64,000 nt of DNA from Rhododendron vialii (taxonomy: Eukaryota > Streptophyta > Magnoliopsida > Ericales > Ericaceae). A program made the position numbers and the translations under genes. Each line of letters starts with the position of its first letter. The stretch's first letter is position 1. The stretch is from contig NC_080562.1 of NCBI RefSeq assembly GCF_030253575.1, positions 42,757,852 to 42,821,851 on the forward strand, written 5' to 3'. Positions 44,752-55,795 of this stretch are shown here, in pieces. The notes below the pieces were generated by a model. It saw only the letters and a program-made list of their open reading frames with translations, did no database searches and had not been told where the DNA came from.

Positions 44752-45316
44752 TTAGCGGATCAAGGCTTTAGTGATCCTTTATTTCTTTTTTGTCGAGGCA
44801 ATCAGTAGTGTCAACGAGAGGCAACTAAAAAGTAGAGATTTTGTTTTGACAACATAGGAGGTACTCTCACACTCAAACGAAATGTGACTAATTCTTCTAG
44901 GGCCAGTCGCAAAAAACCAACACTCATAGAAAGCTGTGAGAACCAACTAGATGAAGAAACTACTGAACGCGCTCACGAGACGACACACATGAACTTTCAC
45001 CTTCTAACTGGTTGGCCTACTCGCCAAGAATCGAATCAAATCTTCAAAGTAGAAGCAAACCTCTTAGCCAATGGAGACAACGTTAATGGAGTGAGATTTA
45101 AAATATTGAGTGAGCTAACATTAAGGACAAAAAAAGACAAGTGTTTAAAACTTTTTTTTCTTCTTCCAGTGATTTTTTTTTTTGCTTTTCATTATAATTT
45201 TTTATTGTTAGAATTCTCTTTGTCGAGACCATTGATTATTCTAAAATATTTATCAAGAATCCAACAAAAATGACAAAAATGGAGTTAATTCTGGACCGAT
45301 CCTAATATTAGATTCC

Positions 45317-46081
45317 ATAGTCCACCAAGGCCTATGGGATAAAAGTGCAATGCTCACTAAGTCCTATGGATGTGATTTTATTTATTTACCCCACTTTAAA
45401 TAGTAACAAATGAACACAACTCATCATTTAGGGTTTTAAATGAATGTAGTCCCCCTCTCTCTCTCCTCCAGTCAACCCGCCACCATCGGCTACTCCTCCG
45501 CCGGTCTCAGCCTAGCCACCGGCCACTCCTCCACCGGTCTCAACTCCGCCGCCAGTTACTCCTCCTCCAGCATTCCACTCTCGCCGCCTCCATGGACGTC
45601 GATGCTTCCGTCGCCACCTCTGTCCCGCCGCCTCCTTCTGGAACTGCAATCACCGTTCTTGCCGCCTCCATGGCGACGACTCTTTGGGACGCACGAAAAC
45701 CGCATCCGATTGTGCTCTTTGATCGTGCTCCAAACAGAATTTAACATTGTTAATCATGGCGGATTAACACTGTTAATCAGGGTATTAACACTATTAATTG
45801 TGGTGGTGGAGTGGTGGTGGGGGCAGCGGCGGCGGCGTTGTGGTGGTGATGGTGGTGGTGGCCGCGGTGGCGGCGGCGGTGGCGGCGGCGGTAGTGGTGG
45901 GAGTAGTGGAGTGGTGGTGGTGGCGGCGATGTGGTGGTGGTGTGGTGGTGATGGTGGTGGCTGGATTATCTTGATCGTCTCTCTCAAATCGCCTTTTTTT
46001 TGCAAGGAGTATTTTTGTCAACAAAATAATGAAGAGGACCTACTGGACTATGGGCTCTTTGGATAGAACCTAGTGGGCTAT
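45317..46081. mobile_element. Possible inverted-end element with GC-rich (captured?) interior
   Basis: The left end ATAGTCCACCAAGGCCTAT and the inverted right end ATAGCCCACTAGGTTCTAT are similar but imperfect. They bound a GC-rich island unlike the AT-rich surroundings. From about 45440 to 45750 there is coding-like sequence (in one frame MDVDASVATSVPPPPSG); after that comes a (GGT)n-rich stretch. I found no target duplication. A Pack-MULE-like element with a captured host-gene fragment is one reading; a chance GC-rich repeat is another. Confidence 0.4.
45796..45962. repeat. (GGT)n/(GGC)n-rich low-complexity tract
   Basis: Imperfect GGT and GGC triplets over about 165 bases. They encode Gly/Val/Trp runs in open frames and should not be read as a gene. 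Confidence 0.9.
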
Positions 46082-46460
46082 TCTTTCACTCAGACAGAAC
46101 CGGCCAAACAGGCAAAATTTTAGGCCGAATGGTCTCTAATGCTAAGTTCGCCGGCTTTGGGCTGAGGATCAGGTTGATTTTGGTTAATCTTGGTAACTAA
46201 GTTTTTGATATGGGTTTGGCCCAAACTGTGGAACTAACCCAAGTCTAAAATGGATCTGCAATTTAATGCACATTATTTGATGTGGTCTTATTAAAATGAG
46301 GTAGCACAATCCATGCACAGTTTATGCACTGAACCAAGATTAGTTATTAAAGCTAGTACTATTTGAAATGAGAGTGGCACTATTATTCATTGTCAAATGT
46401 CACAACACGATATATTAATTTGCGCAAATAACAAAGATATGAGACAAAATTTGGTTTTTT

Positions 46461-46636
46461 TAGAAAACTGTTTGGCAAGTAATATAGGGGGTTTATTATT
46501 CTGAGTTCTCAAGTTCGCTCTTATTTTCGTGACCAACAAGAAAATGTTTTTAGAAAACTGTTTGGCAAGTAATTAGGGGGGTTTATTATTCTGAGTTCTC
46601 AAGTTCGCTCTTATTTTCGTAACCAACAAGAAAATG
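46461..46636. repeat. 90-bp tandem duplication
   Basis: Two head-to-tail units start TAGAAAACTGTTTGGCAAGT at 46461 and 46551 and differ at only a few places, so the event is recent. Non-coding. Confidence 0.92.
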
Positions 46637-49105
46637 ATCAGGGCTACAAAAATTGTTTACGGTCGTTAATTTCAAAACCCCAGCACTCGATTGTAAAAAC
46701 ACACCTCTGCTGCATCAAAAACAAATCCATATATTTTGTTTAAAGAGGACTAATATTACCTTAGAGGAACATGCATGTTATGCTTATTCCACCACTTGAA
46801 AAGAAATCCAGAGCATTATTAGCACGCATGTTAACAGGACTTTGCACCTTGTTATTTCTTAACTTAGACGAGAAGTTAAAATATCATCCACTAAGAGACC
46901 AGTGGATTAAGAATAAGCACAACATAATAGTTTGTTTGACTAAGGTAACGCTAAAATGATTCAAAATACACATTACTAAATAGCATAACGGTCAACGGAG
47001 TAGTAGGGTTGCTTAAACGGGGTTGGTGTTGTACAGCATTCCGAGCGGTTTGTTCGGCAATCCACTGGTCCAAGTTTCATCTCCACCGTGACGCATACGA
47101 GTTATTTATTGTCGAGATGAGATTTAGACCGTTGAATTGCCGAACGGACCAATCGGATAGTGCACGGGACCAAATCTTAAGATCTTTGTGGGCATCTTCT
47201 GATATTGCAAAAGGAATCCAAGAGACTTCTAAAGGGCTTTTCTAATGGTTAATGCCGACGGATTTGGGTAGTCGATTGAGGGTATGACTTCTCAACCATA
47301 TAAGATTTGGTTTTCAAGATCTCAAGTTGGACCATTACAACAAGCAGAAAAAGCCTTTGGGAGGTTCATGGGTCTTTAACTTTAATATTCTCAAATAAAT
47401 CAAATCGCTCCTAAATTATTGTTTGATTAAATAATTACGCATAAATTGATCTGAATACACGTAAATTATAAAAGCAAAAGTGGTCGTTGTCACAGAGGCA
47501 ACAACTTTTCACTAATTTAATGTTTTGGCATGAGTTGGGGGTAATGGAGGATGACGTAAAGGACAAAGACTGGCCCCACTTTGGAAGGGGAGCAGCATCT
47601 CAAAGTCTCTCTCTCTCTCTGTACTATAATTAAGATTAAAATTTTGAGCTGTCGAGCTTTCACCATGCAAACTCCACCATACACGTTCCCATCACCCATT
47701 GCCCCCCTCTCCCCAAAATATCAGCCTAATTAAAATGCCAACCACGATTCTAATAATTACTTTCTGCCCTCAAGAAGCTTTCAGTGTTCAGTAAAGAAGA
47801 ATTTTTCCACAAAGTAGAGTTTGATAATCTCAAAGTATAAAAAAGGAGTTATTAAAGTGGCAAAACTATGGGATCATATTCATATGGATGTTTGATCCCC
47901 TTCTTCCCCTGTGGCCCTGTTCTATTTATTGTACGAGAAGATTTTGGCAATCCAACGGCCTTTGTTTGTACCCCATCTCTGTCTTTTTGACCACTCCCTC
48001 CACTCTCTCTCTCTCTCTCTCACACACACGCGCGCAGAGGCACTCAGTAAACACATGCAAAGCAATTTGTATTCAAAACTTTGTCTGGTAACGGTTATAT
48101 TTCATGTAGTGGTTATGATTGTTTCATGCAAGGTGGGGTTATTGAGCATTCTTTGGAAGAAACCTAAAGAAGGGGGAAATGAAATAGCAAGGGCAAGAAA
48201 AAACTTCAGAGAAATTTAATAGTAAAAATAAAACTATTCATGGGTTTTCTTGAGGCTCCTAATTTAAGAGAAATTACTCGTGGAAAACCATTATATTTGC
48301 TCTTTAGCCACACATCTATGAAAATCTGATGTCGTCATTGATTACATTGCCAGAGTACTAAATTGAGAAAATCCCGCGTATCACACGGGATTGACTGCCA
48401 GTTCGTGTATTATAAACGTTTCAAGCATTGATCCCAAACCACTAGATCATCATCATTTTTTGCGTTCATACGATTCGCATATAGATCAGGGGATGGTTGA
48501 GTCTGAACTTGTCACCTTTCACTACATGCAATAATATGCCACCTTCAGCTAAGCAGGAGGGAGAAGAAGAATGTGACCGTATACCTACATAACCAGTACT
48601 TATTTCTTTTGAAAAATACACTTGAGAATCAACCATTTAAACCAATCTAGAATGTTTACTAAACCTCAACATCAGAATGGTTTATCAAATTCAAATGCTA
48701 GAATTTAAAAATGCTTGAAAATGAGAGAACCAACCATTGTGTGGAAAGATATAACATTCTTCATTTATCAGAGAAAAAGTTTCTCAGAGTAACTTATTAG
48801 AACTTTGCTTATACATTAGTCTGCAGAAAGCTTTTGTCACTGCCCGATCAGAAACCTCAAAAAGTGCTTAAAACTACCATAAGTTTTGAGTACATATAAC
48901 TTAGCAGCCTCTTATAAAAGACAACCCAAATTTGAGAAACTCATCTGCTGAACTTTCGAAGGCTTTGATGATGAAACCACAGCACTTTTGCCATGAGTTA
49001 TTGATTCCAAACATCAGATTTCCCGGTAGTCAGTCTCCAACATTACTCAATGTTCAGCTCTCAACGTCACCGTTGTGAAGTTCAGTCCGGTAGCAAAGTT
49101 GGTGG
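46637..49105. other. Intergenic stretch downstream of the HAP8-like gene
   Basis: No gene is supported. It contains a short (CT)n tract at 47606-47620 and a CT/CA tract near 48005-48030. The part right of about 48800 is probably the 3'UTR of the minus-strand HAP8-like gene. Confidence 0.5.
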
Positions 49106-52100
49106 TTATGAAAAGCTTGGAGAATAGTACGATGAAGACCTCAGATTACTAGAACTTGTGCTGGCTCTACTGTGAGGGGGATTTTGAAAGCTAGCACTTT
49201 GTGTCATGTGAGATTTGGATTCACTGTTGGGAGTATAATCCGGTGGCTGATAACTATACAAAGGATTCATGTACCTTGAGTTGTAATTAGCAGCCATTAG
49301 AATAGGAATCCCAGCTGAACTTACCCGATTTTCCATCATGTTTTCAGGAAATGGTGCAATATCAGCGGCTGAATCAGCTTTCCTGGCGGGAAGAGTCTCA
49401 TCAACTACAATGATCTCCTTCATGGATTTGGCAGTAGAATTTGCATTTCTCTTCCAGGATCTGTACGGATCATTAGGAAAATGGTATCCACCCACATTTT
49501 TGCTGAAAAGGACGCCCGAAGAAGCAAGAGGGGATGATGATGCTTGTGGGAAACCCATGTTAGGGTGTTGATGCACCATGCGATAAAACGAAGGAAAGTC
49601 CTCAGTTTGAGTATTCCCAGAGGAAAAACCAGAAAGCTTTTGAAAATGTTGATTTGGATGGTGATGGGGAGAAACTGACTGGGGTACTAATGGCTTAAAT
49701 TGCTGGGAGGCATTTTCATCTTTGTTTACCACCATTAAGTTTCTCCCCATGAGCCTGATCATAGAATTGGAAGCAGATGGAGATGGACTAGCAGAATCAC
49801 AATCGCCAAAAGCTGGGCAATTTAGAGCAGAATCAGTGGAAACTTTTACGGAAACAGGACCCACAGCCGACTTCATGCCAGGGAAATTGTCCATAGGAAT
49901 CATTTCGGGCATTGAGTTCAAACTGTTGGGTGATCTCCTGTTTGAATCACAACTCGGTTGTTTCCCCGTGGGCACTGACGCCATGGTCCTCCTCCTCAGA
50001 AGCTGTGACTCCTGATAATTTAAAGAAACACCCTGAGATATCCCCTCCTTCCGTGAGCAACAACACGGCTGGTCATTTCTGAAACTGGTGAATCCCTTAT
50101 CATTTAGATTGGCTCTTTCTGATAGCATGGTTGCTGCCTGTAAAACTGGGGCAGTATTATTCTGTGCAACAGCATCATAGCTACTGGCAACAGATATGCC
50201 CAAATGAATCTCATCTTTAGTAAACATACTCTCAGAAGATTTCGAATCGGATCTTGCCATCATAGAGTTGGATACGGTTGATGTTGCAGAAATAGGAGAA
50301 TCTGATGAATCTCTATCAACTAGATCATGGTGATCTTCAGAGGAGTGAACCCGGCTCGTGGTTATGGACGAATTTCCTTGGAGATCTTCTGAACCCATGT
50401 CCCTAGGACTCGGCAAGAACGATCCAGGTGGTCCGGGAATAGATATAGGATCAACCTCAGAGAAGTAATTTCCTTGCCCATCTTTAGAATCCATTCCTCC
50501 TTCCCCCATATCGGTGTTTTCAGCTATCAAATTGTTGACAGCTTTATCTACACAAAACATCTCCTGTTCATCACCCAAACTTGGACTCCCCAGTTTGTGG
50601 AACTCTGGAGATAATGATCTGCTCAAACTCATAGCATTGTCCCCAAGATCCACTCCCAAGGAAGGTGAAATCACTCTATCACCAAATGTATCCGTGATAT
50701 CGCCACAAACTCTAACAGAAGAATCTATATTTTTGCCTACTTCATGGCTGTGACACTCGGCTGCGGAATTCAAGGGCCTAGAGTCCTCATTGTGGGAGAT
50801 ACCAAATGCTCCCCTCTTTTTTCTGAGTTTCAGAACACCACTTCTGCCAAGAGAAGCATTGCCAGGGACGTGAGTTGGATTTTCAGAATGCTTCTTCTTA
50901 GAGTCATGTTTTTCAACCACCATTGAGGGCAATGGCATAATCTCCTCTGTGGATTCTGCTGCACAACGCATTCCAGACTTCTTATTGGATGTAAACTTCA
51001 TCTTCACCTTACACTTGGATTTAGTCACAACTGACTGACCGGCTGACAACACGTGCTTCTTTAAAGAAGAAAACTTTGGTGCTTTTGATGAGAGTACATG
51101 ATGATTACGTGAGGGATTTGAGCGAAGATTGGCATTTATCTCCACTGTTTGCTTGCCAAGATAAGGAACATACTGTTCTCCGTTATTTGCAAAACCCTTG
51201 GAACTTGCATTTGCAGATGTGCTGTCTATTCTAAACTGCTTCACACTGCGCTGTGGTGATTCTAGAAACCTTTCCGTTTGAGACCCAAATGAGGTAAACC
51301 CAACTTTCTCGGCCATACAAGGTTTGTCATTGCATTCACTAAAGGGCATTTTGAACGATGAGTTCCTAAATCTCTTTCTGTTTTCAGGAGAAGAGAGTGG
51401 GCTCTCATACATGTTTGGGGTTTTTTTAACGCAACTTCTTCCCGCATAAGAATCACCTAAAGAAGGTTGATCACTTTCAGCTGGATGTTCCTTCCTAAAG
51501 TTATGCGCCACGTCATGAAGGTCTTCCTTAAGGTTGCGCTTCTTGAATAGAACGGTTCGTTTAGAGCATGCCCATTTCATCATGGTTCCTGAACCATTGG
51601 GTTTGATCTGTTCTTGAGCTTTCAAGGGCTGTGGCAGGCTTCCCGCTTTCCCGCAATTTTCTACCAGCGAAAAATTTCTTTCTCCATTTCCATTTACCTG
51701 TTTAACAACAGTTTATTAACCACCTAACCATACGATTGTAAGTTTGTAACCTCATCACACAACTGAAATTGCAAGATCAGCATATAATATTCAACTTCTG
51801 AGTGCTGAAAAGAATCAACACGCAACAAAATTTTAAGCTTCAAAACTCTCTATGTGTTTGGGATTCCAGCATCATTGTAACTTCAACTTGATAAGACTCG
51901 CAAAACAATTAACAACTAAAAGAAAGAAAGATAAAACTCAAAGAAAAAAGCATATGTGCCGGGGCCTACCAAAGACTAATGGGAGCATGTAAAACAGAAA
52001 TGCTTTCAAAGATTATTGTATGAAAATATCTCTTTGTGATTCCCACAAGGCAGCTGGAGTAAATCCTTTAGTTACGGTTTGAAGGAAAGCTAAACAACTG

Positions 52101-54006
52101 CAATCAATACAACTGAGAAAGTGGTATACCTCAGTAGTACGTCGAGGTTTGGAAGAGCAAAATTGCTTGCTTTGCAGAGCAAGTTCCAGGTACTTCTGAT
52201 GTTTCTGGGCATGATGCCTTTTCTTGGAGCTTGAGTCCAATTTGCTTCCTCTACCTCCTTTCAAAATCTTCCGGGTTCCGATATCTGCTTCTCTTTTCGG
52301 TACTGATGATGATGCATCATTAAACTTTGACAAAATACGAACTTTCGTGCCATTAGCATCAATATATACCGCTCCTTCATCACCCTTCTCCTTCAAATCC
52401 ACTGACGCCACTCTTTCCTCTTCCTCTTCCTCTTCCTCTTCCTCTTCAACACAATCCTCCACATTTTCTTGAGCAGGGAAGCTAGTGTTCAATGCCCAAT
52501 TCGTCCCATTTCTTCTGTCAAGCTCTTCAAGCGTGCAGTGTCGAGCTGTTACATAGATATCCGTCATCAGTCTCATCTTTCTGGGCTTTATCCTATGCTT
52601 AACAACCCGAGAATTGGGCGTCCACGTCATATTCGACTCAGGAGAAAGGCACTGATCGATGTGAGCGTTCAATGTTGTGTTGGAAGAGGAGGAAAAGATC
52701 TTGCAAACCGGGCAAACATTCGAAGCCATTGTTTCCGAAACCGCCACACTTTTTGACATATGATCTTCGTTCGAGCTGGGATCAGCAGCACCACTCCCCA
52801 CTTTCACTATCAGTCTACACTTCTTAACTGGAGATTGGTTTTTGCTCTTGTACTTGTCAGCTGGATCTATCTCACAAAGAGATTGACTAGTTGCAGTCAC
52901 TTGAACTTCGCTATCCCTCTTCTTCTCTCCTTTGGATTCCTCCAAACCAATATCTACACAATCAAACGCTAGATTCTGTGTACATGAGCCGGGATTATCA
53001 GACGCTGTGGACACAAAGTGATGATCACTCGCCATACTAGGACTGATAGATGGCTTCCCATCCAAATCAGTTATGTTTAGGTTGTTAATGAGACTAGTTT
53101 CTACCGTGCATCTCTCTATAGACCGGTTTCTTAGGGATTCAAGAGGCTGGAATGGAGGCAGCAAATCCTTCACGCCATGTTTCAAACAAAGTTGCAGATT
53201 TTTCTGAGAAAATGGCCAGTTGGTGTTGATATCCTTGCTCCGGGTGCTAAACACATAATCTCTGCAGCACAAAATGCAACTTCTTTTCAGATGATTGAGA
53301 CCACAGTTCCAACTATACTCAAACCCCACAAATATAAACAAGACAAAAAGTCCTTAGCTCAGTAGTACATTAGTACTCTGGAAAAAGCAACGAGAATGTA
53401 AAGAGAGGTGAAATCATGAAGGCATGAAATCACAGAAACGGATGATCAAAGAAGAGAGGAGAAAATAACTTTTTTGACTAAATCAAGGTTGGTTACAAAA
53501 TACAAACAAATTTAAGAGCTTCAATTAGGCACTGAAATTTCAAATCCAACCCAAAGCCGCAAGGCCCACAAGTCCACAACTCAAAACCTGTTGAGGGTAT
53601 CCCCTATGAGCTAAAATCAGGTAAAAATTACGTAAAACCAACAACATAAAACAGTGGATCTGACCCAACCCAAGAGAGGAACAGGAAAGACCAGTGACTA
53701 GTGAGATGGGTTTTTTCACAAAACAATCAAAAAGTAAAAGCAAGACAGAAGAGAGATGAGAAAGACGTGGGTATTTAAAATCTTTTATTACCTTATGGAG
53801 AATTTGGGAAGTGGGTTGTTGTCATAATCAAGGCCAGATTTGAACAGATCCACCTCTTCTTGCAAGGGAACCTTATCATCAGAAGAAGCCCTCTCATCTC
53901 CACCACTTTTGATCAGCTGTGAGATTTCTTCACAAGGAAGAGGAGTACTACATGTGGGGGGATCTGAATCATCTGCTGATGGTGGAGGGTTTTCAGTGGA
54001 TAACAT
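49106..54006 (-). CDS. HAP8: HAPLESS 8-like protein with a UBZ4-type zinc finger
   Basis: Three coding exons, 54006-53792, 53261-52130 and 51697-49106, join in frame to 1312 residues. The start MLSTENPPPS and the block FSIRDYVFSTRSKDINTNWPF are as in HAP8 homologues. A C-x2-C-x13-H-x3-C finger at residues 255-276 (CPVCKIF ... HIDQC) fits a UBZ4/Rad18-type ubiquitin-binding fold. It is followed by the conserved RIKPRKMRLMTDIY and LEELDRRNGTNW, and then a run of 11 Glu. The third exon is long, Ser-rich and largely disordered. HAP8 was named from Arabidopsis gametophyte (hapless) mutants; its biochemical role is not established. Ubiquitin binding is inference from the finger spacing. The exon-3 acceptor (TTTAACAG... 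CAG/GTAAATG) is the least certain junction. Confidence 0.85.
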
Positions 54007-55007
54007 CTGATGATAAACTTCCCCCTTCTTGTGCTGCTGTCTTCCCAACAGCCACAAGAACTACTACTACTTGTCTCTCCTCCACAACTAGCCTTCCTCA
54101 GCATAACAGATTGTGAAATAGCCAAAGGCCCACCCACCACAACTGACTGAAAATAGCTGCTAAAGATTAATCAAACTTTTCACCCATCAATCTGCAAAAA
54201 AAGAAGAGCAAGAACATCAGATCAAGTGTTTGTAACTTTGTACGCAGATCCAGAAAAACAGAAATAATAGAAGACAAACAAAGAGAGAGAAAGAGAGGAG
54301 GTTCTAGACCCCTCTAGAGAACGTTATTTTATGTGCTTGGGGAGAGTGTGTTTGAAGCATCTGATTGAACAAGGAAAGAACAAAAATTGGCCAAAGGATT
54401 AAAAGCCACAAGGAAATAAGGGATTAAAGATCACAGCCCAGGAACCGTTATTTTATGTGACCAAACAAAACTCAGGAAAAAAGCTACATGATTTAATTGC
54501 AGAGCAGATCGAAATTAAACTCAGTATTTGCTTGCTCACATACTTGTTTGTAGTAATCAAACGGAATCAAAATCCATAAAAAGTGAAAAATGATGGTACT
54601 AAATCAAGACATGTATAATCAATAGATTTTCAAGAAGTTTGAACGCATACATGGGTAAAAGAAAATCTCAAAGGTGAGAGATTTAGAGAGAGGGAGGGGA
54701 CTGAGAGAGGAGGAGGCGAAAACGCCTAAAAATGCTTTGGTCGTCTGAGTGAACAGTGGAAATGACCCTAGATAACAAAGACCAGATTTCTTTGTTTATT
54801 CACATAATGGAAAGTAAATAGGGGGAAAAAAAGACTCCCAAAAGCGAAGTCCGTCAAAAGACTTGAAGAGCCAAACACAAGAAACACGGTGAGAGAATAG
54901 ATCATGAAATCACGCGAAAACTTCACCATTCAAACTTCCTCAGTGCCCATTCCCACTCCAAAATGTACACATACGTACAAGAAACATGTATGTACATATC
55001 TAGTTAT

Positions 55008-55430
55008 GAAATTTTCAAGAAGAATACCAACGGTAGGCGAATCAAACTGGGTCTAGAAAAACCAACAGAAAAGAGAGAGAAAATCTGAAGAAAACCCAAG
55101 AAAGAAAAAAGAAAAAAAATCAGAAAAGGGGAGAGAAAGAGAGCAGCTTTCGTCCTTAGGAGCAATAAAAAAGAAGAAAACCCACAATACAAAACCGAAT
55201 AAATTATCACAAGAAATTTTCACGAAGAATACCAAAATAGAAGTAGGAAACAGAAGTAGCAAATTTTCAAGAAGAATACCAAAGATAGGTGAATCAAACT
55301 GGTTCTAGAGAAGAAAAAAAAACCCACAAAAGATAGAGAAAAACTGGAGGAAACCCAAGAAAGAAGGAAAAATCTCTGAAAAGGAGAGAGAAAGAGAGCA
55401 GCTTTGGAGCAATAAGAAGAGACCCACAAA
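55008..55430 (-). repeat. Tandem duplication in the HAP8-like gene leader region
   Basis: Segments at about 55008-55194 and 55257-55430 share AAATTTTCAAGAAGAATACC, AATCAAACTGG, AACCCAAGAAAGAA and GAGAGAAAGAGAGCAGCTTT in order. A third short start copy lies at 55213. The region lies 1.0-1.4 kb upstream of the start codon, probably in leader exon or leader intron. Confidence 0.8.
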
Positions 55431-55564
55431 TCCAAAAAATTACTAACGCGCGGTACAGACCTTCATCTTGCGAGCTTGATTGGTTGGGGAAGGAAATGGA
55501 AGAGAAAATTAGCAGAGAGGGAGGAAATACTGTGAGTATCAGATATAGGGAGACTAGAAAACAA

Positions 55565-55590
<26 letters not shown>
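55565..55590. repeat. (GA)n tract near the HAP8-like promoter
   Basis: About 13 GA units (CT on the gene's sense strand). Together with the purine-rich stretch 55728-55795 it may mark the promoter or transcription start of the minus-strand gene, as the CT tract does for the WD40 gene. Confidence 0.8.
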
Positions 55591-55596
<6 letters not shown>

Positions 55597-55795
55597 AAAG
55601 AGCACCACCCACTGATACATCAAAAGGGGGGCATGGCATCAGGTTCTTCTCTCCACTAAAAAGCAGTTTTGTACAAGTAATTGTACCATTAACAGCAGCA
55701 CGATTCACCTCCCATATGTGAATATGCGTGAGAGAAAGGAAAGAAAAGAAAAGAAAAGAAGAGAAAGAAAGAGATAAGAGAGAGAAAGGGAGGGG

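Noticed and set aside
45440-46066. A 208-codon plus-strand open frame
   Set aside because: The second half is a GGT/GGC triplet tract and the first half has no recognised domain in this frame; more likely low-complexity or captured sequence than a gene.
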